Of a stretch of 64,000 nucleotides of DNA, positions 23,629-35,247 are shown piece by piece. The stretch is from Erodium maritimum (Eukaryota; Streptophyta; Magnoliopsida; Geraniales; Geraniaceae), in NCBI GenBank assembly GCA_963921825.1, contig OY997589.1, positions 82,258,523 through 82,322,522 on the forward strand, read 5' to 3'. How positions within the stretch are numbered: position 1 is the first letter of the stretch; each line of letters starts with the position of its first letter. Under the pieces are notes generated by a model, which saw only the letters and a list, made by a program, of their open reading frames with translations, had not been told where the DNA came from and searched no databases. The position numbers and the translations under genes were made by a program.

Positions 23629-24123
23629 GGGTTAATCGTTCAAAACTACCCTAAAGTTTCGTCAAAAAATGAAATGATACACAAAGTTTCGTCCACGCTG
23701 TGTGGCTACACTATAGTTTCATCCACAGACTTCTTTCAGGAAAATTTAACAGCATCACTTAAAATGACTATTTTACCCTTGTGGATTTGAATTAAATTTT
23801 TATTATTTTATTAATTTTTCTGATTTCTAATTTCTAATTTCTTTTATTTAATTAATTTCTTTATTCTTTTATAATTAAATAAGGGTAAATTTGTAATTTT
23901 AAAGGGTCATAAATTATTAGGGTTGAAGAAGGGTAAAATGGTCATTTTACTTTACCCTTAACTGGCATATGTGTCATATGCATAACAGAAACGGAATATC
24001 CGTTAGTTTTCCTGACAGAAGTCTGTGGACGAAACTATAGTGTAGCCATACAGCGTGGACGAAAACTTTATGCATCATTTCATTTGTGGACAAAACTATA
24101 GAGTAGTTTTAAACAATTAACCC
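23629..24123. mobile_element. MULE-type MITE with perfect 9-bp target duplication
   Basis: It lies about 340 bases past the F-box stop codon. TTTATATTC occurs at 23620-23628 and again at 24124-24132. The ends are GGGTTAATCGTT and, inverted, GGGTTAATTGTT. The arms are about 130 bp (CAAAACTACCCTAAAGTTTCG against AAAACTACTCTATAGTTTTG). The AT-rich centre has no ORF. Total 495 bp. Confidence 0.85.
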
Positions 24124-24140
24124 TTTATATTCTCGTTACA

Positions 24141-24560
24141 CCCTTTTTTTATCAAAGAGAAATAAATGTATTAATAAAGAAACAAGTACAAGAAGCGAAA
24201 TACATGACTCATAAAGAGCATGGCAGAAAGAAAAGAGCAGAAACTAGATAATCAAGATCATGTGACTCCGATAAGGCTAGGAACTCCCCTATTATAGTAA
24301 GGGTTCAAAACCATTTCGGTCTTCTTGAAGCCCTCTTCGACAAAACCTCAGTAGCGCACCCCTAAGCTCTTTGTGAACCTCTCCTCGAATAGGCACTGTT
24401 CTCCCATGTACGACCATCGATCTACATATAGATAAACCTAGAATAGACATGACCAATTTACCCAAATGGCCTTTTTCTAGCAAGGTCTTACGGTGACAGA
24501 CCCTGTAATTTAGCTGAACTTATTTCTTTTATTTTTTATTTTCTTTTTATCAGTAAAATG
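24141..24560 (-). mobile_element. LINE-type tails, minus orientation
   Basis: Two tail-like edges are visible: T run plus ATCAAAGAGAAATAAATG at about 24144-24170 and T run plus ATCAGTAAAATG at about 24546-24562. Between them is a minus-strand frame of 63 codons (24292-24483) without a known domain. They resemble the 3' ends of the LINE insertions at 51212 and 54346. Confidence 0.35.
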
Positions 24561-24894
24561 CATGAGATTACATTTGCGCCCTTTTTGCAATTCAACAAAA
24601 GTGCCTTGTCATCTTCAAATTATCCTTGTCAGCTCTTCAAATTATCCTAGTCAGCTTCAACTTCAAATTGAAACAACTTATGTTAAGCTGTGTCGTTTTT
24701 CCCTCCTTCAATTCTATTTTCTTCTTCTTCTTCGACTCAAACCATAACCCCCCCCCCCCCCCCCAAAACCCAAAAACCTTTGACCCAACTGATCTCCAGC
24801 AAGGAATCGTCTTCGTTCTTCTCCAGCAAGCTCGAAGGATCGAATTCCAGTTTCCGGCCATTCTCCACGAGCTATAAGTATTGTCGGAGCTGAG

Positions 24895-27800
24895 ATGGTA
24901 AGTACGCCCTAACTATTCTCGGTTTCCATTCCCTGCTTATGCTTAGATAGGCTGAAATTTGGGTGAAATTGTGTTTAATTGTTGTGTAGCTACGTTGAAT
25001 TCATGTTTGAATGTAGAAATTTAGGGGGGGTTATTCTTTATGCTTAGATACGGTTTAGGGTATTTCTAGGTCGTCAAATCAGGTGTTGTTCTGGCTCGCA
25101 ATCTGGGAGTTGATATTCTAGAATGGATTGTTAGGTCATTAAATTTATGGCGGTTCTAGTTGGCAATCTGGGAGTTAAAGTTCAATTTGAAATGAAGTGT
25201 TTTTATAGTTTTGCAGTTCAATTTGAAATGAATTGTTTTCTGTTATTGTAATTACTTGTTTGCACCCTACCAGGCAAGTTTATCATCCCTAGAGAGTAGG
25301 CAAAACTCAAATGCTGAAGAAAATGAAAGTTCTAGGTCAACTTCCTTCGACGGAGAAATTCCAAGTTATGATGAGGGGGAAAGTTCTAGTGCAGGCCTAG
25401 AAAATGCACGATTAGTCCAAATTGAGCTGCCGGAGTTTAAACCTATTTTTGCCGAGAATGAACATTTCGATTGCAAAATATCAGTGAAGAGTCATGTAGG
25501 GGGAACTTTTAAGTTCATCAAAGGAGAACTTGAGAGGTTAAGTGATGATGAAATCCACCTTCGTACCCTTAAAAAAGCTCCATTTGGTCATTTGATGGAC
25601 ATCCAACCGAGTGGTGACAATTCTTGTCAAATTCCTTGGGCGCTGTTAGTTCGAGAAATTGACTTGGACCGGTCGTCCGAAATCTGGTTCTTGGTACAAG
25701 GAAGACCGGTCAGATTTTCTTTAATGGAATACTGTTTAATATCGGGGCTGAAGTGTGGAGCTTTTCCCGATGATAAACTTTAAAAAAAACAATTGAAGTC
25801 CAAAGTTTTTTCCTCGAAACACTTCCCGACACTAGATGCTAGTATGTTGACCTTAGAGAAGAAATTGACCCAGTTGGTTGGCGAACAAATGGAGGTTAGG
25901 CCTTCTACGAAGCCTAATTGGGATATTATTAGGGTTTTCTTGTTGTTGATCATCGGGGGAGTATTGATGCCATTGGACAGACGCTTCCGTAAGCTGGATC
26001 GAAAGTATTTGGCTTTAGTGGATAACTTGAAGATGTTCTACGCATACCCTTGGGGTAATCTGTCCTTCAGTTATCTACTAAAACAGATAAAAACAAAGAA
26101 GTTGAGAAATAAAATGTTGGTAGCTCAGAAGAACCCAAGAAATGAGAGTAGTATGACATATGCCGACTTTTTTCTTACTCTCACAGTAAGTAACTAATCC
26201 TTCCCACAAATAATTTTTTAATATCGTAGTGTACATGATGTCTCTTATGATTTGTATCTTTTGTCGTAGGTACATGCATTTGAATGCATACCATCATTAG
26301 CAACGAAGTTCGCAAGAATTCGTGAAGACTTCGGCGTAGACTTGCCTAGAATTTTAAAATGGAAGACAACGTGGAGTAGAAATCCGTCTTACAGTGTTGT
26401 TAGGGAAGCACTCTTACAAAGCTCACCAGAGGTTAGGAATTTAATTTTCATATAATATATGCGTTTTCATATAAATTTTGCACGTGTTAAATTTTATTCG
26501 TTTTTGTGCTTAGGAAATAGTAAGTCTGTTGGTCCCCACTGAGGAAGAAAAGAAACAGTCTTGGATGGAAGAATTCGTGAACCAAGAAGAAGAACATCCG
26601 AATCCGTTGTTGGACAACATGGTGGAAAAGATGGAGCAAGGCTATGTTGTATCATTTCCACAAGATCAGACCGTCCATGTGGCACCGCCAACTCCACCAG
26701 CAGCACCAGAGGAGGTTCAGGTTCCTACGTCACACCCACAATCCGATGATGGACTTTACAAGTCTGTCATGGAGCAAATTGAGCTGCTAAAGAATCAGGT
26801 CCTGTCAGTGCAGGCTGATGTGAAAAGTGTGTTGGAAGTGCAAAAGACACAATGTGAGGCGATCATGGGAGCTCTATCAGCTCGACAAAATGAAGACAGT
26901 CCATCAAACCACTTCCGAGTAGGTTCTGAAGCATCATTTCCTGGGCAGAACAAGCAGAAGAACCAAGAAGATGACATGGACATGTTCGATAATGTGACGG
27001 ATGTTGGTGAGAAGGTGTTGAACCAAGAAGGTGTGGCCACTGGAGTTGAAGTGAACCAAGAAGAAGAACTGTCCGAGGAGGAAATGGATGTGAACCAACA
27101 AGAAGTGGGAGTGCCCACTGGTGGAAAAGATGGAGAGGATGTTGATGTTGTAAAAATTGGATTAGCCGTTGAAGAGGAAGTGAACAAACAAGAAGAAGAA
27201 GAAGAAGGAGTGGCAGCTGGACAAGAAGGTGTGCCCGCTGTAGTTGAAGTGAACAAACAAGGAAATGTGACTGAAGAAGTTAATGAAGAAGTGAACAAAC
27301 AAGTAAGTGTTGGTGAGGAAGTCAATGAAGGGGAAGATGTGAATGAAAAGGAACAGTCCGTGGAGAAGGAAGTAGTTGAGGTGAACCAAGAGGTCCATGA
27401 GCCGGCTGCTGTTGAAAAGGCCAAGGAAATTCCAGCTAGAGTGACTAGAAGTAAGCGTTTTGCAAAAAATGTGAAGTCTAACACAAAGAAGTCTGCCACA
27501 AGGGCCACAAAGAGGGCTGCCACAAAGAATTCTGCCACAAGCAAGCGGAAGAGAGAAGAATCAAGCTCGACGAAAGTCTCGGCTCCTGTTATACACGAGC
27601 GGGACAACGAAGCAACAAAGGAGAAGAAGAGGAGACTTAAAGGGAACTTAGAGAAGTTGAACCCTCTTCTTATGCCTGATCAATCCACAACCTAGGTTTA
27701 TAAGGATGTGATCGCAAAACTGAAGAGGAAGAACATACCCTTAGAGGAAATCCCAAAAACACCTTACGGAGAGGTCACCTCGTCTTACTACACAACTCTC

Positions 27801-28590
27801 AGTCGGTCAAACGACAAGTTGAATGCAAGGGTAAAGTGGAACCTTAATTATTTGCATTGTTTTCAATTTAATTTAAATTTAATATAATTCACTTTCATTA
27901 TGCAACACATGAATGATTGCCTGTTTGGAATTAGAAAGCGGCAGGGGTGTTGCAAGAAGAACTTTGCACAGAATGTTGTGGTGGTGGACGCAGAATTTGC
28001 AGATGCCGTCAAGGAAGGGCACATGACATGGAGTAAAAGTGAGAACCCCCAAGTAGCAGATCGCTTAATGGAATACGTTAGGGGCGATCTTCCGATCTTT
28101 GGTGGTAAGGAATGGGCAGGTTGTGAAAGAATATTTTTTCCTTTGCTGGTGGACGAAATAGAACAGCATTGGGTTATGGTGGAGGCGGACGTAACTTTCT
28201 GCAAGCTCATAATGTATGACTGCGATAGAACAATTTTCCCGGATAATTCCATTTCTGGAGTGATGGAACCTTTTTTGGTAATGTTCCCACAAATTCTCAT
28301 TGCTGCCAAGAATTTTCACAAGGAATTACTCCATTCAGGCACCAAATGGACGTGTGAAAGGTGGTTTGATTTGCCTCAAGCGGAGATGAGGTATGGAATC
28401 TTATACAACTTTGCATCTTATAACATTTTTTTTGTTCTATAACTCTTACCCTTACTTAGTAGTCACTAATTTGCTTTTATTGTGCAGAGGAGACTCAGAG
28501 GTTTATGCGCTGAAGTATTGCGAGCTGGAGCTCCAATCATTTCCGATCCCTATTTATATGCAACCAAAGCATGTCCCTGTTTACCGCTAG
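24895..28590 (+). pseudogene. DUF1985 / Ulp1-like (C48) protease gene of a MULE, broken
   Basis: The likely structure is an ATG alone in exon 1 (24895-24897, followed by GTAAGT), then exons 25274-26185, 26270-26431 and 26514 to about 27830, with a Ulp1 part at about 27900-28391 and 28487-28590. Residues encoded at 25400-26430 match DUF1985, which precedes Ulp1 domains in plant transposon proteins. A highly acidic, imperfectly repeated VNQE/VNKQ region (27000-27420) and a basic tail follow. The Ulp1 part has the catalytic His (EQHWVMVEAD) and Asp (YDCDR). The usual GDCGVYALKY nucleophile segment reads GDSEVYALKY, so the cysteine is serine. In-frame stops occur at 25781 (TAA) and 27693 (TAG). 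The copy is dead as a protease. Confidence 0.75.
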
Positions 28591-29528
28591 AAGATGTGTG
28601 TGGACATAGCAACACAATTCGAGAAGTTATTGGATTACAAACATGACTGAGTTTTCATATGATCATCGAGGATAAAACTTTACTGGTTTCAATGACTGAT
28701 AATTTGAATATTTGAGGTGGATTATAATTTGAATTGTACACTTTGATGTGAATTTTATTATGTTGGTGACCAAGATTGGTTTTAAATCTAAACTGCTATG
28801 TATTAGTATAATGTTAGCCTTATCCTGAATGGATTGTACTGTTAATTGGTTTTATACTATTTGGTACGTTAGGTTTGTTTGGAAACTGAACATATGAGGA
28901 CAGATTTACGGTCGGAGACTAATTCTGTTCCATTCTGCGAACATATTTCCAATCTGAACTGCCAGTCTAGAACATATATTTCTAGAATGGTTTTGAAGTA
29001 TAGAAAATATATTTCAAGTATGTATGTGAATTCTAGAAAATATATTTCTAGAATGATTTTCAAGTCTAGAATATATATTTCAAATTAATGAATCTATGTG
29101 GCAGTCGATTTTAATTGGATTGTGAACAGTTGTGTCTTGTCAAATTAATTACAGTTATAGGGTCATGCCTATACATGAACCGAAGAGTCTTTTCGTTTAT
29201 GGGTGTAAGTATCACTTGTAATAACTTCTTTAAACCTACTTGTCATGTCATAATAAATTTTTGTAATCATGTAACTGCTTTTCCAAGTCTATATAAGAAA
29301 CCAATCTAGAACCCATGCAACCCACACTGAAAATCCATTCTGCTTGCTAAAAGTTCTTGTTTGAGTTGTCTCTTCTTCTTCTCGGAGACTAATTCTGTTC
29401 CCCAGCAGCAGCAGCAGCCCCAAGCCCGCCGGAAGAAGAAGAAGATGACCCTTATGACGCCCTGTTTGTTCCTGCAAACCCGGCCGCCGACCCTGCTGAA
29501 AGTGTTGGCTCGAACTGGCCTTCCTGGG

Positions 29529-29562
29529 ACTAACTAACTTCTTCTATAAGAAGTTAGTTAGT
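29529..29562. repeat. Perfect 15-bp hairpin with 4-base loop
   Basis: ACTAACTAACTTCTT pairs exactly with AAGAAGTTAGTTAGT across the loop CTAT. It begins at the stop codon of the SNWPSWD coding-like fragment. Purpose unknown. Confidence 0.85.
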
Positions 29563-29741
29563 TAGTTTATGTTTTATATATATGCTAGTTCAGGGTTAGC
29601 AGGGCCAGGGCCTCCTCCTTTTGGGAAGCAACAGATGTTCCATGTTTGTTGCTTTTGGAATGTTTTTTTCAGTGTGGAAGTTTGACTTTTAATTAATGGT
29701 TGTTTTTGTTATTTAGGATTGGGTGAACTATTTTGTATGTC

Positions 29742-29744
<3 letters not shown>

Positions 29745-29776
<32 letters not shown>
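29745..29776. repeat. (AT)n microsatellite
   Basis: Sixteen uninterrupted AT units inside the MULE region. Confidence 0.95.
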
Positions 29777-29779
<3 letters not shown>

Positions 29780-30006
29780 TACCAATTCTAGTTTATGCCT
29801 TATGTATGATTTACAGTTTAGTTTTTAGTACATGTAATTATCTGGAAAACATTTTTCAATCTGACCTGCCAATCTGGTTGTTTTTAGTATCAGAATTATA
29901 ATCCAGTCCGGAAAACATTTTCCAATCTGAACTGACAGTCTGGTTACAAGCAACCCACAAACAACAACATACAATTGTAGTTATTTATCCAAGTACATTC
30001 ATACAT

Positions 30007-30385
30007 TCATACTAACCTACTTATCCAAAAACTGATAACAAATCCTACAACAACTAACATAAGCACTTTTTTGGCTTTGTCTCTTTGAGCATCCAAATCC
30101 AATTGTAGCTTCAGAATCCTTTCCTCATCATGTTTTTGTTGTTCAAACACAATAGAAAGCTCAGCTTCCATCCTTGCAATTGTATGTTCACAAACTTTCA
30201 TTTTCTCAAGCAATTGCAATTCCCCATCTTCCATCCTTGCAACTTTATCTTCTAAAACGTCAATTGGGTAAATTGGCCCTCTATCGTCTAATATTTTGTT
30301 GAATTGCTCTGACTTCCCAGCTGACTTTTTCCCACATTCGAATTTGGGTCCATCAATCCAGCGAAAAAAATCGCAATATTTGTTT
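30007..30385 (-). pseudogene. 3' part of a GRF-zinc-finger, coiled-coil, membrane-anchor gene
   Basis: On the minus strand one frame starts YCDFFRWIDGPKFE, the second half of a GRF zinc finger (consensus ...C..FF.W.D). It continues through KILDDRGPIYPIDVLEDKVA into a coiled coil (LQLLEKMKVCEHTIARMEAE and onward) and ends with a hydrophobic helix VLMLVVVGFVISFWI and ISRLV. Plant genomes carry many such GRF-finger, coiled-coil, tail-anchored proteins of unknown role, often near transposons. The first half of the finger is missing, and an in-frame TGA lies just upstream near 30393. The frame runs from the transposase remnant into this fragment. Confidence 0.6.
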
Positions 30386-32255
30386 CTTCAAGATACTGGA
30401 TGGCTGATGGGTAGGATTCAGTCATAATTTCGTACTGTCTGTTGAACTCAGATACCCGGTACGCTTCAGCGCATTTTTTGAAAGCATTTAGAAGCCCTTC
30501 TCCAGCACCAGCCTTTTTTTGGAATGAAGTCGTACATTTCGTCCGAGATGCCACCTACAGTGTCCATGATCTACTTTGGGTAGATCTTCAACCTCCCATT
30601 GATGATACTCTGATTTCTATCAGAAAGAATTACCAAATCATCTTCATCTGGTATAAATTCCTGTAACTTCTTAAAAACCCATGTCCATGACGCATCATTC
30701 TCTGTGTCTACAATTCCCCAAGCAATATGATATTGTTGATGATGACCATTTTGTGCGGTTGCAATAAACATTACTCCTTTGAACCGTGTCTTCAAGAAGG
30801 TGCCATCAACCGCAACGACTTTTCTCATAGCCTTTCATCCTCGAATACATGCAGCATATGCTATAAATACATATTTGAATATGCTTTCTTCATCCACCTT
30901 TAGATGAGTGATTGTTCCTGGATTCTTCTCTACAACCATCTCCAAATAAGCCGGAAGGAGTGCATAACTTTTCTCGGGATCCCCTCTAAGATAAAAGTTG
31001 GCAAGTCGTCTGGCCTTCCTAGCTTGCCAGTATGGTATCTGGGTGCTTGACTCAGTGTCATTTTTCAGAAATATTTGAATTAGTCTTGGACACGGTGTCG
31101 TCTTTTGACCAGCACATTTTTGCCTCACGTATTCAGCAACATATTTAGTAGTTGCTTGCCGGCGGTGGAGCTTCGTCGCATTGGCAGAGCAATGGTGAGT
31201 ATTGTAATATGTTCTGACGGAGAACTGCCTTGTAGTTCCAATTTTGGCTGTCTGTACTCTCCATCCACAAGGTTGGTTAGCATATTTTGCCACAAACACC
31301 ATCTTGTTAGATTTGGCAGCACGAAAATCGAACCCGTCTTTCACAGCAATATGTGACAAAAACGTCTGAAACTCTTCTTTCGTCTCAAATGTATCACCAA
31401 CTGCTAAACCTGACCATCTTGGAAACCGATCGAGTTTGCTTCGGCATCAAGCACTTCCGTCGGATAAAAGTGGTCTGCAGGATCAAAACTTGATCTGGAT
31501 TGTTCTTGTTCTTGATACTTTTGTTCGTTTTCCATATCTTCTAATCCCACATCCTCATCAACTTCCACACCCTCTTCCACCTCTTCCATATCATCATCAT
31601 CATCATCACCATCATCAGAACTAAACTGTTCTACATTCTCTTCTACGTCGCCTTGCGTATCATAAATATAATCATCATCAAAACTTAACTGTGTTGGAGT
31701 AGGATTTGACCCCGCTGGAGTCGCTACTGCTTCTACATCAGAATTACCCATACTAGCAGCTCGACGTGGGAGATGAACGCGTTTCCCACCTCTAACACTC
31801 ATAAAATCAATGGAATCCCCCGTATTTATTGGATTACACATGTCCCGACCAAAGTACTCATCACGTACAACGGGGGCAGCATGAGCATTCATTTCCATTT
31901 CTCTACCACCGGTATGTTTTTTAATGACCTCCACACGCAGTATGTTGTTTCGGGTCCCAAGTCCATATTCCACAATAAAACCAAGAATAGTTTCATCGTC
32001 TTCTAAAATAACTGGATCCATTCCTCCAACATCGTCAGGCAAGTCCGGTACTAAGTAGCTCACTTTCAATTCCTTTTCATTTTGGTCCACTCCGGTCTTC
32101 TCATACAATTTATCCCATAATCTCTTCTTCAATGATGTATCTTCATCCTCAAGAAGGATATTCATAGACTTTGAATTGCATGGTACCCAACTATACTTCT
32201 CGTTCTCGTTCAAATATTGCCCACCATAAGAAGCATGTACTAGCACTCGAACCAT
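30386..32255 (-). pseudogene. MuDR-type MULE transposase, frameshifted and truncated
   Basis: It starts at ATG 32253-32255 (MVRVLVHASYGGQ), just after a TTGTTGTAG that looks like the acceptor of a 5' leader intron. A variable acidic N-terminal part (D/E run from a TCA repeat, 31587-31617) leads to the MuDR DNA-binding domain (ETKEEFQTFLSHIAVKDGFD, then HHC), and then the MULE domain: VDGTFLKTRFKGVMF has the first catalytic Asp and ILSDRNQSI the second. Defects are a frameshift near 31430-31445, an in-frame TGA at 30835-30837, and a further frameshift plus stop near 30560-30575. The protein breaks off after SAIQYLEETN, before the segment that holds the third catalytic residue (Glu). It is not functional. 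Confidence 0.82.
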
Positions 32256-33138
32256 TCCTACAACAATTAGGAACATATCAATATCAAGCTACAATTTACC
32301 ATAACAGACATCGACAAATATTTACAAATCGATTTTAAAACAATTTCAAACAAAAAGGTCTTTGTTTGTACATAAAGGACTTGTAAAACTATTTTCAAAC
32401 AAAACCCAAAAGGGGTAAAGGTTTAAATATACATGAGTTAATAACAGATTGATACTACATTCTGATACGTAAAAGACCGGATGGACACCCGTTCTAGTTT
32501 ACATGAAACCAGAACGCCAAACCGACCTGGTAACAGCTCATACCAGAACGTGTCGATCTGAACTATTATCATCGGCATGGTACAAATTCGAACCACATAA
32601 TCACGAATTGGAGGTCCGAATGAAGCAATACTAGCTCGAAATATGTTTCAAAACCATTCAATGATAACATTAACTACGTTTAAACATACATATTGCTCAA
32701 AATCTACAAATTAGGTCTTTCCAATTACTTACCTCGAGCTAGGGTTTTTCTGGGCAGCCTTCAATGACAGTGGAACAATCAATTGAGCAGCTCTCACGAC
32801 AAATTGAAGAAGAAACAACGGGTAGGAGGACAAACAATGCACGGGACAGTAGCAATTGAAGAAGAAAAACGAGAATGAAGGAGAAGTGAACGAGAATGGG
32901 GCAAAACTCGATTTCCCCAATTCAGCTGGATTTGTCGCAAATTGACTAACGACTGCTGACGTGGATTTGGCGCCAACAGGGCAAACGAAAGCTGACGTGG
33001 AACAAGAATGAGTATAGAGTTGGGTGCTGACATGGATCATCCATGAGGGTAATGTTGGTAGTTGGAAAGAGTCATTAATGAGAAGTCTAGGTAGATGAGA
33101 GCATTGAATGTGGAGGTCATTTTAATTATACTTTCCTT
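32256..33138. other. 5' region of the transposase gene and element edge
   Basis: Read on the minus strand, this is a CT-rich leader (about 32740-32940) followed by a probable leader intron ending at 32260. No further coding domain is seen. The outer edge of the MULE lies somewhere here but is not marked by a clear terminal repeat. Confidence 0.4.
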
Positions 33139-35240
33139 CTAAAAGGCCATTTGGATAATAAGGCCGAATAGACATCCAGAGGAAGGAGGGGACACTAACA
33201 TCAACCTTAAACGACGGAAGGAACCGAACCGGTAAAAGGTAAAGCGATCTGAACCACATTCATTACACCTAATTATTTTATTTTTTGGGGGAAATCGTAA
33301 TAATGTCTTTGGACCACCTTTTTTAGTGCCAACATGTGCCATCTTTCTTTTATAAAACACTTACACTTTTTGATTATTATCAGAATGTAACGTTTTCCAT
33401 TTATGTTCATTAACTTCTGTTAATTCTGACAGATGATCAAGATCCCAAGAAAAATAAATAAAAAATCCCTAAACCACTCTCCGCTTCTCACACTCCATAT
33501 TGATATCTTCTTCTCCAAAAGCAAGTGATGGTAGAAGAGCTTGTAATGGACAAAACCGTGACCGTAGAAGGGGGTAGTTTAGGTATTTTGAATTTTTTGG
33601 GGGATTTTTTGTCGAAACTAAGTAAGTCGATGAAAATAAACAGAAAACGTTGTTTTTTATGACAATCACCAACAATACATCTCAAACCAATACACCAGTT
33701 TACCACAATTGGTGTTCCTATGTTGTGTCATATTCCATGCTTGGAAGAAGCATATTGCCAAGGCAAGTCCACAAGGGGAACTCACTCACACAATATGCAT
33801 CAAACGTGGTTTCTCTATGTATATGATCGAAATTCCTGCTCAAAGTAGTTCATGCCTTGCTTGTACACTACAAACATGTACATAAATATACCCACGAGGA
33901 GAAATTGAGAAAACAAAGCTGGCAAAGATGTGTACGGAATATCTCAAGTTTGATCTAATCGATACACACAAGAGGGATAATCAGTTGAATCAATCACAAC
34001 TAACCAAGAAAAAAAAGTCGCACTGCTGTTCCAAGGAATCCAAGAGTATCATAGATAGTTCGATTGAGTAATAAAAACTTGAATTGGGTAAACGAAAATA
34101 AACATGAAGACAATCATAATGGTGTAAAAATAAATGGATGGTGTGTTTCGGGCATGTTTTGTGGGCTACAAGAGGGGCTAAATCAGTTAAACCACAGTAG
34201 ACCAACAGAAACAGATTGTAGTTCGCAGCATAAATATACCAGGAAAAACAACCTTTTAGGAAACCCTATAGCCTATAGGTGAGGGGTTATTGTAACACAC
34301 TGTCACCTTTCGATATTCATCAAAAACCAACAGATTCACAATAAATAGGTGATGATTTTATCAGAAACAATCACCTTTTCAATGTATTCCTGACAAAAAA
34401 CAAACCTTTTCAGTGGGGTTTTGACAAATAACGAAAGATGACAATAAGCTATTGATAACTCAACACCTTTACAGTGCGAGTTTTTTAGTATCAAATGTCG
34501 TTGAGGGCGTGTTAGCTAAGAAACCCCCAAATACTACAATTTAGGATCAAAAGACTGAATTGGGTAAGTGAAAATGAACCGTTCACTAGATATATACATT
34601 GTGCACCTATGAAGACTGTATCCAGTATCCACATTACAAACATGTACATAAACATACCCTGAAGATATATATGATGGTATGTGTAAAACATGTTCCAATG
34701 CCTACACAAGAGGATAATGATAATCAATCGAATCACAGTTAACCAACAGAAACTCATACTGTTAGGCAAGGTTTTAAAAGTCGCTAGGCACTAATCGGAC
34801 GACTACGACTTTTGGGGATTAATAGGGACTAGACGAGGATTAATCGGAAACTGATTGGATTTGTATTTTTCTATTTGTATCACCAACACCGAACAACCCC
34901 AGACAACCATCTAATTATTTTAATGTAGTCACTATAATATGCAAAATTGTTCTAGGCGCCTAGGTGCCAATCCGGGTCGGCTAGACACAAAATGAGGCCT
35001 AAGCAGGCACCTAGACGGCAACCAGTCGGGATAACACTGCTGTTAGGATATCATAAATACTTCATTTCAATAACAAAACCAGAACTGGGTAAATGGAAAT
35101 GAACAATCCAAATCATATCTCAGTATAACAAAGCAAAAGAGAATCATAAAACCATAAAAATCCAATCTTTTAATTCTCAGGATAAAGCAGGTGTAACAAA
35201 ATCATTGTCAATCAATCAGTAAAACCAGAGAGTACCCAAA
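33139..35240. other. Intergenic region with diverged duplications, no gene recognised
   Basis: Two related blocks, about 33865-34110 and 34634-34760, share ACAAACATGTACATAAA, CACAAGAGG.ATAAT, AATCA.A..TAACCAA and GAATTGGGTAA phrases. A further piece of the same kind is at 35040-35105. The segment 34765-35040 is the dispersed repeat also seen at 50880-51030. The part just before 35248 is the 3' flank of RPL27a. Confidence 0.4.
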
Positions 35241-35247
35241 AAGCTGC

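Larger units (their letters stand above)
28591..30006. other. Interior of the Ulp1-MULE; repeats and a short coding-like fragment
   Basis: No complete gene. The segment 28975-29085 repeats TCTAGAA..ATATATTTC several times. A 20-bp phrase TCGGAGACTAATTCTGTTCC occurs at 28913 and 29383. CAATCTGA.CTG.CA.TCTGG occurs near 28950, 29855 and 29920. Between 29402 and 29532 one frame reads SPPEEEEDDPYDALFVPANP and ends SNWPSWD-stop, which looks like the C-terminus of an acidic protein I cannot identify. Confidence 0.4.
24561..33060. mobile_element. Decayed Ulp1-carrying Mutator-like element (Kaonashi/CUMULE-like)
   Basis: This is a composite region. A DUF1985/Ulp1-type gene on the + strand (24895-28590) is convergent with a MuDR-type transposase on the - strand (32255-30386). 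MULEs carrying Ulp1-like protease genes are known in Arabidopsis (Kaonashi) and melon (CUMULE). I found no clear long terminal inverted repeats or target duplication, so the limits are only where recognisable sequence stops. Both genes contain stops, so the element cannot move by itself. Confidence 0.65.

Noticed and set aside
26795..27607. 270-codon minus-strand open frame rich in Ser/Thr/Phe
   Set aside because: It is the mirror of the acidic VNQE-repeat region of the Ulp1-type gene; Glu/Asp-rich coding creates open Ser/Phe frames on the other strand. No domain.
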